A stretch of DNA of 64,000 nt from Alteromonadaceae bacterium 2753L.S.0a.02 (GCA_007827375.1 VISH01000002.1:3125001-3189000); one strand, 5' to 3'; shown: positions 9,901 to 18,430, counted from the first letter of the stretch. Notes: a model not told the origin generated them from the sequence alone. Translations and numbers: made by a program.

Positions 9901-10192
9901 TCTGCAAACCTACCCGGCTGACGGCATCCTTCTCGATGGTGTAGCAACCCTTTCCCTGCAGGCCTTCGGTGAAGCCGGTTTTGCAAAATTGTGGGCGAAA
10001 GACAAAGCGGGAACCTGGCGTGACGGGGGATCGGTAGCCATGAGCAACGATGGCGTAGCGCTATCGCTGGATATTTCGGACCTCAGCGAACTGCAGGGCT
10101 TTGGTGTTCAGTTTACCGAACCCACCAATACAGCAACGCCCGCGAGTTTCTACATCGATGCTGTGACTTTCGAAGCCGCTCCCGGTGATTAA
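6920..10192 (+). CDS. GH26 beta-mannanase lipoprotein with CBM35 and three tandem C-terminal modules
   Basis: 1090 residues. The ATG at 6920 has GAGGA just upstream and opens a lipoprotein signal with lipobox LTGC (Cys26, followed by Ile-Gly, predicting outer-membrane sorting). Residues ~50-150 look Ig-like; ~155-289 match a CBM35-type module (FEVEDDSL to YYRVDSIAIIP); ~305-640 is the GH26 catalytic domain with WRPLHEAEGGWFWWG carrying the acid/base Glu479 and ALTETG carrying the nucleophile Glu574. Three related beta-sandwich-like modules follow (about 642-788, 793-940, 946-1084), repeating SQINWS, SYWASxG-like and YDWLAGLGVQFEN patterns. Beta-1,4-mannan hydrolysis at the cell surface is well supported. 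The repeats are probably carbohydrate binding, but I do not recognise their family with certainty. Confidence 0.9.
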   Translation: MNTSLLLTALRLWLLGLMATAALTGCIGKSDLNTEEANYQPETRPLDVIAGSGGEFAIGSLVTVQGRLVGSASNGESIIWEQTAGTPITVDDWTASPLSFTAPQVDGIESFTFVISGLDRDGEILQRTLVDSEGNSSTEPMQAEVTITVFDPDKVVRFEVEDDSLVTLDSLVLTSEGQDQYISGAVGSHTRDFTPGASVTYSLDTTQLDNLEPGYYSLYVRYAIPASGYGEKGTVVTVNGVPFEFMIPATGTWENYRVGVVSFDEGINTVEIGGGWNYYRVDSIAIIPAAPPAKPLAVAPTLVNPEAIAEAQSLMEFLTGNYGEYTLSGQTEFVNYNNGPLELTEFNKVVDATGGDSPAIVAFDFMDFSSSRVACGATPGTLSEDMITEHQNRNVILSALWHWNAPMHLVDSDCSSDVSGEAWWHGFYTSATSFDLAAALADENSPEYEALVTDIDAIAAELQKFEDAGIPILWRPLHEAEGGWFWWGNAGPEALKALWILLFERLTVAHDLDNLIWVYTFASDLSADWYPGDAYVDIVGYDGYDGNNRDNPFSAQFATLKNRYNGKKLVALTETGTIPDVAAMHDANAWWSFFITWNSDGDQYGPDGAAPADIAASYAFDGVLNLDNLPGGRTKFGPGIYDNFEISVGSWHSQINWSTTPGTKASNSWASSGLYSLAISKDLSQETSVDSLVFQDYPAGGIDVSAATSLTLTARTANAGSTATAKLFVKHGDDWVWVDSGAQAANGEVTLQIDVSAYDWLAGLGVQFENLDGSATAAEFYLDAVALDGEVIADFEPSAEGWQSQINWSNVSGTSVSSSWASDGNRALSLTKDLSAVSGDTPNSVIFQTYPSEGFDVSEITSLTLDVNTMNSGANTTAKLFVKFGDDWTWADSGAEAAVGGSTLTINVSAYDWLAGLGVQFENFDASANAAAFYLDNVRFDGNLATSFEGTGAWDFQVNWASVPGIHLATQWRSDGDLALAGTTQLAAGDNDIILQTYPADGILLDGVATLSLQAFGEAGFAKLWAKDKAGTWRDGGSVAMSNDGVALSLDISDLSELQGFGVQFTEPTNTATPASFYIDAVTFEAAPGD

Positions 10193-10220
10193 CTGCTCTT
10201 TAAATCCTTCAAACAAAAAT

Positions 10221-10242
10221 GGGGTTGGCTCACACCAACCCC
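10221..10242 (+). terminator. stem-loop between mannanase and TonB receptor genes
   Basis: GGGGTTGG and CCAACCCC form a perfect 8-base stem around CTCACA, followed by AAAATAATTTTT. The T stretch is late and broken, so it is more likely a partial terminator or mRNA-processing/stability hairpin that sets different levels of the two neighbouring products than a full stop. Confidence 0.45.
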
Positions 10243-10268
10243 CAAAATAATTTTTACAGGATTGCGCC

Positions 10269-13200
10269 ATGTTAAATCAAATTTCAAATTTCAAGCAGCG
10301 CTTGCTCTGCACAGCAATATTAACGGCAAGCCCCCTGGCCTTCGCCCAAACCGAAACCAACGCCGCACCCAACAACGAAAAAAACATCGAAGAGGTATTA
10401 GTAACCGGTATTCGCCAGTCTGTACAAAAATCCATTGATATAAAACGCAATGCCGGCTCTGTGGTGGATTCCATTACCGCAACCGATATCGGCAAATTAC
10501 CCGATGCCACCATCGCCGATTCGCTGCAACGTATTCCCGGCATTCAAATTACCCGGTCCGGCGGTGAAGGCGCGGTGGTGAATATTCGTGGCAACGGTAA
10601 TGTCACCACCACACTCAATGGTGAACAAATGCTGTCTGCCGGTTCCATTACCACCATCACACCAGACTTCGCCGATATCCCCTCGACCATGGTAAGTGGT
10701 TTGGATGTGTATAAATCGCCTGAAGCCAAACATCTCGTCAGCGGCCTTGCCGGAACCATTAACCTTCGCACCAGCCGCCCTTTTTCGCTCGAAGAAGGCT
10801 TAACGGCGGTCGCCAAAGCTGAAGCCACATACGGTTCCCTGGGTAAAGAAGTCGACCCCGGTTTTTCGGCGTTTGTTGGCTGGAACAATAATGACCGATT
10901 GGGAGTATCGCTAAACCTTTCCAAGTCCACCAGCTATTTGGCCGACTACAACAACGGCGCTCAGGGCGCTGAAACCGGACAATACGGCGGCTGGTCTTTT
11001 AACGCCTCAGAAGCCAGCAGTTTTGTGGTGGACAACCTCGATGTGAATGGCGATGGCGATACCAATGACGTGTTCTATGCCTTTCAGGGTCACCAGGCAG
11101 GCAATCGGTTTATCGATCGCGACCGCACTGGTCTTAACGGAACACTGCAATTCCGTCTGAACGATGCAATCAGTTTTACGGGCGATGTTTTCTATACAAA
11201 GATGGAGGAATACCAATACTTCGCCGGGTTTGTCGCCAGCCAGGGTTGGCAAAATCAAACCGGCTGGTTTACGCCCGACCCAGGTGGTTTAAGTGAATAT
11301 CCCAATATTAATTTTCCGGATGATGAACTCACTGTTAACGAAGGTAATTACTACACAGTGCAATCCGCCGAGTATCAGGCGCGAGCCATTAAAACCCACA
11401 CCCAAACCTGGGCCATCGATAAAGAAGCACTCAACACCAATCTGCAAATGGATTTTGAAGTGGGTGCGATCAGCGGCAAGGTACGCTGGATTCACGCTGA
11501 GGGAACCAATGATATGGCCCGCAGTATTGTGGATGCCCATATCGATTCCGGTGTGCAACGCGGCGATGTTTATCAGGCATTTGGTGAAGACCCAATTGCT
11601 GCCAACCCCTGGGGTTACGATGGTGTACCTGCGTATTTACCCGATGGTTCACGCGTGCCGCAATTGGATGAAAACGGCAACCCAGTGACTGATGGCGATG
11701 GCAACCCTGTGTATGCCGACCCCTACTATGTTATCCCCGTTGGCATTTCCTATAACAACGGAAGACAAAACTGGACGCTTCCCATGTTAACGGTTACCGA
11801 ATCGGATGGTAGCGAAACCACGGAATTATTGGGCAGCAATCTCGCGCGCTACAGCGCAAAATCCACCAACGTGTACGGCGAATACACCAACGCCTCACTG
11901 GATGCATTGCGTGTCGACGCTAGTATTTCCCTGAATTTCAATCACCTGCAATCGCTCGATGTTGGGGCACGCTATGGTACTCGCGAAGTGGAAAAATCCG
12001 GTTGGTACGGTGGGGTTGCGCGTACCAACCAATACGGCGACGCCTTTTTAGCCCGCTGGAAAGATACCGCTACCCGCGCGCCCTACCGCGCCGGCGAAGA
12101 ACCACCGGGGGGAGAGGCGGAATCCTATATCGAGCCCATATCATTCACTGAGCTGCAAGCCCAAGGCATGATTACCGCCATCGACGATTTCCACGGTACC
12201 AGCGGTTTGGGCACGCTGTATTTTATTGACCCCAAAGCGATGAAAGATCCACTCGCCTGGCATGAAAAAATGTACGGCACCAACATAACGGCCCCGGATG
12301 CGGCTAACGTCTATACCGTTGAAGAAGCAACCTCCTCCGCGTTCATCCAGGCCAATCTTGAAGGCGAACTTTTTACACTACCCTACCGCGCCAATATCGG
12401 TTTTCGCTATGTGAATACCGCATTCGATGTTGCCCAAAGTGAAGCACTCCAGGGCGAGTCTGCCATTTTCGGTGGCCAGGAATTCTTATTAGGCCCGGGC
12501 ATGGTAGCGCCCGTCGGTAATATTATTAAAACTGATACCAGCTACAGCGATGTATTACCGGCATTTAATTTCGCGGCTGATCTCACTGATAATCAGATAT
12601 TGCGTGCTTCCTACAATAAATCGGTGTCGACCCATAACACCGATATGCTCGGTGGCGGTTTAACCGTCAATCGGGTAGCCAATTGCGGCCTGGTTTCCAA
12701 CGGCGCCACCGTCTTCTGTGCAACCGGTGGCGGTCAGGAAGGCAACCCCACCCTGGAACCCAATCGCAACACCAACGCAGATATTTCTTACGAATGGTAT
12801 TTCGCCGACTCCAGCCTGCTTAGCGTGGGTTTGTTTTGGGTGCAAGCCAACACCGGCTTTGAATCAGTCACTATTCAACGGGACGATATTCCCGATAGTG
12901 ACGGCGTGGTACGCGGCTACGATTTAAATACGGGTGAATTTCGTGGCTACGTGGAAATTCAAACTACTATTACCACAGAAGAAAGCTCTGAAACCTACGG
13001 GGCGGAGCTCGGTTATCGTCAGTCGTTCGATTTTCTCGATGGATTTTGGGGTGGCTTCGGTATAGATGCCAACTTTACTTATTCGCCCAGTGATGGTTCG
13101 AACCACGATTACTATGGTGATAAAAACCCCGCCAGTGGCAATTCGGAATACCAAACCAATTTTGCGTTGTGGTACGAGGCGCATGGTTGGGAAGCTCGCA

Positions 13201-13457
13201 TCGCGCACAATTACCGCAGCGAAATGTTTGTAAGCCGTAAGCAGGAAGTGAATTATCACTTTGGTTACTGGGTGGCTCCCACCAATTATGTCGATGCGTC
13301 ACTCGCGTATCAGTTTAATGACTGGGCAAAAATCAGTTTGCAAGCGACTAATCTGACCGAGGAGTACATAGAAACGTACCATCAATGGGAAAACCACATA
13401 GACGGCCGATTTTACAACGAACGCCGCTTAACTCTGGGCTTCCAGTTAAGCTATTAA
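10269..13457 (+). CDS. TonB-dependent receptor (outer-membrane oligosaccharide importer)
   Basis: 1062 residues. A signal peptide ends at about LAFA-Q27; the TonB box-like EEVLVTG follows, then the plug (SVVDSITATDIGKLPDATIADSLQRI, VVNIRGNGNV) and a large beta-barrel ending LTLGFQLSY with a terminal aromatic residue. The plug form and size are those of the TonB-receptor subfamily common in Cellvibrio/Caulobacter-type bacteria for carbohydrate uptake. It follows the mannanase gene by 76 bases and precedes a symporter and an epimerase, so the likely ligands are manno-oligosaccharides (inference from context). Confidence 0.9.
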   Translation: MLNQISNFKQRLLCTAILTASPLAFAQTETNAAPNNEKNIEEVLVTGIRQSVQKSIDIKRNAGSVVDSITATDIGKLPDATIADSLQRIPGIQITRSGGEGAVVNIRGNGNVTTTLNGEQMLSAGSITTITPDFADIPSTMVSGLDVYKSPEAKHLVSGLAGTINLRTSRPFSLEEGLTAVAKAEATYGSLGKEVDPGFSAFVGWNNNDRLGVSLNLSKSTSYLADYNNGAQGAETGQYGGWSFNASEASSFVVDNLDVNGDGDTNDVFYAFQGHQAGNRFIDRDRTGLNGTLQFRLNDAISFTGDVFYTKMEEYQYFAGFVASQGWQNQTGWFTPDPGGLSEYPNINFPDDELTVNEGNYYTVQSAEYQARAIKTHTQTWAIDKEALNTNLQMDFEVGAISGKVRWIHAEGTNDMARSIVDAHIDSGVQRGDVYQAFGEDPIAANPWGYDGVPAYLPDGSRVPQLDENGNPVTDGDGNPVYADPYYVIPVGISYNNGRQNWTLPMLTVTESDGSETTELLGSNLARYSAKSTNVYGEYTNASLDALRVDASISLNFNHLQSLDVGARYGTREVEKSGWYGGVARTNQYGDAFLARWKDTATRAPYRAGEEPPGGEAESYIEPISFTELQAQGMITAIDDFHGTSGLGTLYFIDPKAMKDPLAWHEKMYGTNITAPDAANVYTVEEATSSAFIQANLEGELFTLPYRANIGFRYVNTAFDVAQSEALQGESAIFGGQEFLLGPGMVAPVGNIIKTDTSYSDVLPAFNFAADLTDNQILRASYNKSVSTHNTDMLGGGLTVNRVANCGLVSNGATVFCATGGGQEGNPTLEPNRNTNADISYEWYFADSSLLSVGLFWVQANTGFESVTIQRDDIPDSDGVVRGYDLNTGEFRGYVEIQTTITTEESSETYGAELGYRQSFDFLDGFWGGFGIDANFTYSPSDGSNHDYYGDKNPASGNSEYQTNFALWYEAHGWEARIAHNYRSEMFVSRKQEVNYHFGYWVAPTNYVDASLAYQFNDWAKISLQATNLTEEYIETYHQWENHIDGRFYNERRLTLGFQLSY

Positions 13458-13589
13458 CCCGGCATATAAAGCTGCCGAGATAATATTAACACCAAGGCAA
13501 GCAGTTTGAAGCTCAGCTGGCTTTAGCGCCCCGCGCTATGGCCGGCTCGGTTCGCCATGGAACGTTTTTTATAACACGTAGTAGAGCAC

Positions 13590-15461
13590 ATGCATTTATC
13601 AATTTTAGATACTCTCGTTATTCTTCTTTATATCGTCGCGACAATCGTTATCGGCCTCTGGATATCCCGAAAAGCCTCACGCAGCCTGAAAAACTATTTT
13701 CTCGGCGGCAATCAACTGCCGTGGTATCTGTTGGGTCTGTCAAATGCATCGGGCATGTTCGATATCAGCGGTTCCATGCTTATGGTTTCCTGGCTGTTTA
13801 TTTACGGCTTGAAAAGTATCTACATTCCCTGGCTGTGGCCGGTATTCAATCAAATATTTTTAATGGTTTTTCTGTCTGTCTGGTTGCGACGCTCTGGCGT
13901 TATGACCGGCGCCGAATGGATAAAATTCCGCTTCGGCAACAATCTGGGCGCAGAACTCGCACATATTATTGTTGTGGCTTTTGCCTTATTAAATGTGATC
14001 GGTTTCTTGGCTTACGGTTTTATAGGTATTGGCAAGTTCGCGGCCATATTTTTACCCTGGCAACTCGCCGCCGATTCACATACCAATGAAATTTTTTACG
14101 GTTTAATCATCACAGCCATTACAACGTTTTACGTGGTTAAAGGTGGCATGTTCAGTGTGGTGTTCACTGAAGTATTGCAATTTATCGTAATGACCATCGC
14201 CTGTATCGCCGTGGGTATTATTGCCATGGTTAAAGTATCACCCGCCACTCTGGAACAATTACTGCCCACTGGTTGGATGTCGCCAGGCATCAATTGGCAG
14301 CTCGGTTTAGATTGGTCGAATACACTCGCCTCTGCCAACGAGCGCATTATTTCTGACGGCTGGTCTTTATTTTCTGTATTCGTGATGTTAATGCTCTTTA
14401 AGGGCGTACTACAGAGTCTCGCGGGCCCAGCTCCCAACTACGACATGCAACGCGTGTTATCTGCCAAATCGCCGATTGAAGCGGCGAAAATGAGCGGGTT
14501 TGTTAATGTAGTACTCATCTTTCCCCGCTACATGTTAATTGCTGGCCTTACGGTGTTGGCCGTCGCCTTTTTTATGGATGAACTCCGAGCCATGGGAAGC
14601 GGCGTGGATTTCGAAGCAATTCTGCCTTTCGTGTTAAAAAACTTTGTACCTGCCGGTCTGTTAGGTTTATTAATTGCCGGTTTATTAGCTGCGTTTATGT
14701 CGACCTTTGCGGCGACCACCAACGCGGCTCCAGCCTATGTGGTCAATGATATTTACAAGCGCTATGTGCAACCCGATGCGCCACAAAAGTTGTTGGTAAA
14801 ACTCAGCTATGTGGTTTCTGTGGTGTTTGTGTGCATCGGCACGGCCATTGGCCTATTTATTCCATCGTTAAACGAGCTGGTATTGTGGATCGTGGGAGCC
14901 TTGTATGGCGGTTATACCGCTTCCAATATGCTCAAATGGTACTGGTGGCGATTCAACGGCGTGGGCTATTTTTGCGGTATGTTAGCGGGCATTTTAACGG
15001 CGATACCGTTAATGTTTTTAGATCTCTCGCCACTAAACGCATTTCCTTTACTGTTTTTAATTTGCCTTGTATGCGCGATTTCAGGTTCGCTTTTAAGCAA
15101 ACCGGATGACCTGGACACGCTCAAACATTTTTATCTCACTACCCGCCCTTGGGGGTTTTGGCGCCCCATCCTTATCGCCTGCCAGGCAGATAACCCGGAA
15201 ATTAAACAAAACACGCAATTCAGTCGCGATCTGTTTAACGTCTTTGTTGGCATTTTATGGCAAACCAGCCTCACCGCCGCGCCGATTTTTATGGTGGTAA
15301 AACATTGGCCTGGTTTTTTTGCAGCTGTAATCATCGTGGCTGTTTGCAGTGTCATTTTGAAATTCTCCTGGTTAAAGCGCCTGAAAAATTATCCGCAAGA
15401 CACTTGTTCCCCCGAAAACACGTCGAGCCCGCCTGTAAATGACACGCTAGCCGTTAAATAA
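13590..15461 (+). CDS. sodium:solute symporter family transporter, copy 1
   Basis: 623 residues, a polytopic inner-membrane protein of the SSS/SSF (SGLT-like) family. Typical motifs are YFLGGNQLPWYLLGLSNASGMFD near the N-terminus and GLLAAFMSTFAATTNAAPAYVVNDIY in the core. It has an extended C-terminus with RPWGFWRPI and two further membrane helices shared with the paralogue at 27742-29637. Placement between the TonB receptor and the epimerase suggests import of mannobiose or a similar disaccharide across the inner membrane with sodium. No strong ribosome site is seen, only GTAGAG, before the ATG. A 183-residue frame over the 5' end is a shadow. Confidence 0.88.
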   Translation: MHLSILDTLVILLYIVATIVIGLWISRKASRSLKNYFLGGNQLPWYLLGLSNASGMFDISGSMLMVSWLFIYGLKSIYIPWLWPVFNQIFLMVFLSVWLRRSGVMTGAEWIKFRFGNNLGAELAHIIVVAFALLNVIGFLAYGFIGIGKFAAIFLPWQLAADSHTNEIFYGLIITAITTFYVVKGGMFSVVFTEVLQFIVMTIACIAVGIIAMVKVSPATLEQLLPTGWMSPGINWQLGLDWSNTLASANERIISDGWSLFSVFVMLMLFKGVLQSLAGPAPNYDMQRVLSAKSPIEAAKMSGFVNVVLIFPRYMLIAGLTVLAVAFFMDELRAMGSGVDFEAILPFVLKNFVPAGLLGLLIAGLLAAFMSTFAATTNAAPAYVVNDIYKRYVQPDAPQKLLVKLSYVVSVVFVCIGTAIGLFIPSLNELVLWIVGALYGGYTASNMLKWYWWRFNGVGYFCGMLAGILTAIPLMFLDLSPLNAFPLLFLICLVCAISGSLLSKPDDLDTLKHFYLTTRPWGFWRPILIACQADNPEIKQNTQFSRDLFNVFVGILWQTSLTAAPIFMVVKHWPGFFAAVIIVAVCSVILKFSWLKRLKNYPQDTCSPENTSSPPVNDTLAVK

Positions 15462-15506
15462 ATAATCTGCTTTAAACCACTGAGTTTTACGCCCTGGAGC
15501 GATAAT

Positions 15507-16745
15507 GTGTTTCAACAACTAAAAACAGAATTTACTCAGCAACAAGCCGCTATCAGTGAGTGGTGGATGAACAATGCCATCGACAAAGAGCATGGGGGTT
15601 TTTACGGTGCTGTAAACAACCACAATCAACCGATTAAAAATACCAGTAAAGGCGTGATTCAGCATTCCCGTATTCTCTGGTATTTTAGCGAAGCTGCCAA
15701 GCATACCGGCAATACCAAAGAACGCCAGATGGCTGATTACGCCTTCGAATATTTCTTCCCGGTTTTTTACGATAACACCCACGGAGGTGTCATTTGGGAA
15801 GTTGACTGCCAGGGTAAGCCTAGCAATACCCGCAAACAAATTTATGCTCAGGCGTTTGCCATTTACGCTTTCACAGCCTATTACCGCCTCACACATTCAT
15901 CGCAAGCATTACATGCCAGCAAAGCAATATTCGACAATATCGAACGCGTCGCCTGGGACAAATTACATCAGGGATATTTTGAAGCGTTTGACCAGCGCTG
16001 GGATGCCATTAGCGATGTTCGTTTGAGCGAGCGTGACCCCAACTGGCCGAAATCCATGAATACCCATCTCCATATCATGGAAGCCTACACCGCATTGTTC
16101 GAAATATTACCGGAAGCAAGCGTTGCGAATGCCCTGGAAAGATTGATTGAGTTGATCATCACCCGCTTCGTAACTCCCGGGGGACACTTAAACAGCTTCT
16201 TCGATCATCATTGGATAGATAAATCCAACACGATTTCCTATGGCCACGATATCGAATGCAGTTGGCTTTTGCAGCGCGCAGCGGAAGTGCTGGGAGACTT
16301 CAGTTTGCTGGAATGTACGCGAAAAATTGCGCTAAAAATCGCCGCCAATACTTTACGAATTGCCGTTGATAATCTTGGCGGAATTTCCGAGGGTTACACT
16401 GTATCGAGCAACATAAAACATGAGGATCACGTATGGTGGGTACAGGCAGAAGCATTGGTAGGATTTCTAAATGCGTATGAAATCTCACAAGACCCTAGCT
16501 ATTGGCAGGCCTTTGTAGAGCTCTGGAAATTTACGCGTAAATTTCAAATAGATTCTGAGCGCGGCGAATGGTTTTGGCATGCCACCCTGGACACTCCAAG
16601 CTCCAAGGAAAACCTAAAAAGTGGATTTTGGAAAGGACCCTATCACAACGGTAGAGCAATGCTGGAGATTTGCGAGCGACTAGATCGATGCGCCGCCAAA
16701 CCATATTCCATCGACAATTTGTTTAAGGGAAATCTAACGTTGTAA
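15507..16745 (+). CDS. AGE-family epimerase (cellobiose/mannobiose 2-epimerase)
   Basis: 412 residues, no signal peptide, so cytoplasmic. The (alpha/alpha)6-barrel AGE family is shown by WWVQAEALVGF and GFWKGPYHNGRAMLEI. The three catalytic-type histidines of cellobiose 2-epimerases are visible: MNTHLHIMEAY (His187/189), SYGHDIECSW (His247) and GPYHNGR (His380). The enzyme likely converts beta-1,4-mannobiose to mannosyl-glucose, the step before phosphorolysis. The start is GTG at 15507 with GGAG eight bases upstream; an ATG two bases earlier is out of frame. Being last in the mannan gene row supports this role. The GH130 phosphorylase expected next is absent. Confidence 0.85.
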   Translation: MFQQLKTEFTQQQAAISEWWMNNAIDKEHGGFYGAVNNHNQPIKNTSKGVIQHSRILWYFSEAAKHTGNTKERQMADYAFEYFFPVFYDNTHGGVIWEVDCQGKPSNTRKQIYAQAFAIYAFTAYYRLTHSSQALHASKAIFDNIERVAWDKLHQGYFEAFDQRWDAISDVRLSERDPNWPKSMNTHLHIMEAYTALFEILPEASVANALERLIELIITRFVTPGGHLNSFFDHHWIDKSNTISYGHDIECSWLLQRAAEVLGDFSLLECTRKIALKIAANTLRIAVDNLGGISEGYTVSSNIKHEDHVWWVQAEALVGFLNAYEISQDPSYWQAFVELWKFTRKFQIDSERGEWFWHATLDTPSSKENLKSGFWKGPYHNGRAMLEICERLDRCAAKPYSIDNLFKGNLTL

Positions 16746-16812
16746 ACCCTTTGGGTGTGAGGTCGCCATTCACACGAAAAAATCTTGGAGGGAGTAATCG
16801 TAGAGTGGAGAT

Positions 16813-16918
16813 GACTCAACCCAGCAACACCTCGGCACACAATTATACTGCTACCGTTGCTTCCTTCCGGACCTGGCGGGGTTCACAGCGAATTGTTGCG
16901 AGGGAACCAGGCTGAGCC
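16813..16918 (-). ncRNA. ffs: 4.5S RNA of the signal recognition particle
   Basis: On the minus strand the sequence contains the diagnostic CCAGGTCCGGAAGGAAGCA, the conserved Ffh-binding apical region (symmetric and asymmetric loops with GGAA tetraloop). The 5' end GGCTCAG pairs with TGAGTC at the 3' end to close a ~106-nucleotide hairpin, the usual length of gammaproteobacterial 4.5S RNA. It binds Ffh for cotranslational targeting to the inner membrane. It lies directly downstream of serA on the same strand but has its own likely promoter. Exact ends are estimated from pairing. Confidence 0.93.
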
Positions 16919-16929
16919 ACCATAACGAC

Positions 16930-16951
16930 CGGGGTAGCAGATGCTACCCCG
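16930..16951 (-). other. hairpin in the 5' leader of 4.5S RNA / 3' of serA
   Basis: Perfect 10-base inverted repeat CGGGGTAGCA / TGCTACCCCG with a two-base centre (real loop probably four to six). It lies between the putative ffs promoter and the mature 4.5S 5' end. It could end serA transcripts (though there is no T-run) or be a leader removed during 4.5S maturation. Confidence 0.45.
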
Positions 16952-16961
16952 AGGGCTGGGC

Positions 16962-16989
16962 ATTATCCGGTTTTCGCCAGACAATGCAA
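16962..16989 (-). promoter_or_regulatory. candidate promoter of ffs
   Basis: On the minus strand TTGCAT (16989-16984) and GATAAT (16967-16962) are separated by 16 bases, a good sigma-70 match just after the serA stop. Start of transcription would be near 16955, about 37 bases before the mature RNA. Confidence 0.5.
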
Positions 16990-17000
16990 GCCCATTTCAA

Positions 17001-18185
17001 TTAAGCATCGCGATTGATCACTCGCAATGAAATCACATGGGCAACATTTTTTATTGCGGCTACAACGTCTTCACTGGGGCAGGTATCGATATCGAGAATA
17101 TTGTAGGCCACATCGTTGCGGCTCTTGTTCACCATATCGATAACATTGACGTTATTTTCTGCGAATACAGACAATACATTACCTAGAACGCCAGATACGT
17201 TTTCGTTGGTAAACGTAATACGACAACCGCTCACCAAACCGCCCATGCTGGTTTCAGGGAAGTTCACTGAATTTTTAATATTGCCATTTTCGAGATAATC
17301 GCGCAGTTGGTTCACCGCCATGACCGCACAATTTTCTTCAGCTTCGGCGGTACTGGCACCGATATGCGGAACGGCAATAACTTTGTCGTGACCAATTAAG
17401 CAGGGCTCTGGGAAATCACACACGTATTTTCTAAGCTTGCCGGCATCCAAAGCAGCAACAACGGCCTGAGCGTCGACGATTACATCGCGTGCGAAATTCA
17501 TAATGGCAGCATCGGGTTTCATAAACGCCAGAGTATCTGCGTTAATCATGTTCTTGGTCGCTTCAATGGCGGGAACGTGCAGCGACAGATAATCGATTTC
17601 ACTCAGCAATGCTTGCAGGCTTTCCATCCTGTGCACGTTACTCGGCAAACGCCACGCCGCCACTACCGATAAAGCGGGGTCATAGCCATACACATCCATT
17701 CCCATGGCCAAGGCCGCTTCAGCGACCATAGAACCAATCGCTCCCAAGCCAACTATTCCGAGTTTTTTGCCAGCTAACTCGCTGCCGGCAAAACGCTTCT
17801 TCTCTGCTTCCAAGAGTTTGGACATCTCGCCTTTATCGGTGATTTCTGTGAGGCTGGATACGAATTCGCGCCCCTGCAAAATGCCACGTGAACTCAGAAG
17901 CATACCAGCGATAACCAGTTCTTTTACTGCGTTGGCATTGGCACCTGGTGTATTGAATACTACGACACCCGACTTGGTACATTCTTCGACGGGCACGTTG
18001 TTCACCCCTGCCCCGGCACGCGCAACCGCTATCACGCTCTCGGGGAGTGGTTCGCCGTGTAATTTTTGACTGCGCAACAGGATAGCTTCTGGCGACCCAA
18101 CGTCTTCCCCAACCTTGTATTTTTGCTCGGGAAAGAGGCTCAAGCCTTTATTGGAAATTTTGTTGTAGGTTCTGACCTGATACAT
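17001..18185 (-). CDS. serA: D-3-phosphoglycerate dehydrogenase
   Basis: 394 residues from the ATG at 18185, which has AGGTG seven bases upstream; an in-frame GTG nine bases earlier has no such site. The first enzyme of serine synthesis, oxidising 3-phosphoglycerate with NAD+. The substrate domain carries VARAGAGVNNVP, the nucleotide-binding Rossmann motif is KLGIVGLGAIGSMVAEA, and the catalytic His is in VPHIGASTAEAEENC. A C-terminal ACT domain (about 320-394, including VSGVLGNVLSVFAENNVNV) suggests serine feedback control. serC lies upstream on the same strand but 258 bases away. Confidence 0.95.
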   Translation of the reverse strand: MYQVRTYNKISNKGLSLFPEQKYKVGEDVGSPEAILLRSQKLHGEPLPESVIAVARAGAGVNNVPVEECTKSGVVVFNTPGANANAVKELVIAGMLLSSRGILQGREFVSSLTEITDKGEMSKLLEAEKKRFAGSELAGKKLGIVGLGAIGSMVAEAALAMGMDVYGYDPALSVVAAWRLPSNVHRMESLQALLSEIDYLSLHVPAIEATKNMINADTLAFMKPDAAIMNFARDVIVDAQAVVAALDAGKLRKYVCDFPEPCLIGHDKVIAVPHIGASTAEAEENCAVMAVNQLRDYLENGNIKNSVNFPETSMGGLVSGCRITFTNENVSGVLGNVLSVFAENNVNVIDMVNKSRNDVAYNILDIDTCPSEDVVAAIKNVAHVISLRVINRDA

Positions 18186-18403
18186 GTTATGCACCTGTTT
18201 TTAAGACTGTGAAAATTCTATGGGTCGCGCGAAATTACGCATTCGTTTGTCGGCATTTTTGACATCAGGCAATACATGCCGGCTTAAGGCACTGATTTTT
18301 ATTGGTTTTTTTTCTGGCCTTGATATTGCTTTTTAAGAGGTACCAAGCTCTAAAGGGTCCAACGGTCCGTTTACAGCGAGGTAAAACCTTGTTTCTTCGA
18401 TTC

Positions 18404-18430
18404 GGCCCTGGAACCTTCCAGGGCCTTTTT
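18404..18430 (+). terminator. plus-strand intrinsic terminator inside the serC-serA gap
   Basis: GGCCCTGGAA and TTCCAGGGCC form a perfect 10-base stem followed by TTTTT on the plus strand. Both neighbouring genes run on the minus strand, where the hairpin is preceded, not followed, by the T/A tract. As a terminator it therefore points the wrong way for serC and serA. On the minus strand it might still act as a 5' leader structure of serA. Confidence 0.6.

Noticed and set aside
10403..10413. Third LacI-type half site in the TonB receptor gene (GTAACCGGTAT)
   Set aside because: Lies in coding sequence for the TonB-box region VLVTGI and is not palindromic; chance likely.
13538..14089. 183-codon plus-strand frame overlapping the first symporter
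   Set aside because: Out-of-frame shadow of a well-supported membrane protein gene; its sequence is rich in Arg and Tyr without a domain.
18220..18336. 38-codon plus-strand ORF in the serC-serA gap
   Set aside because: It starts with a plausible ATG but has no ribosome site and ends 70 bases before the terminator; the sequence looks random.
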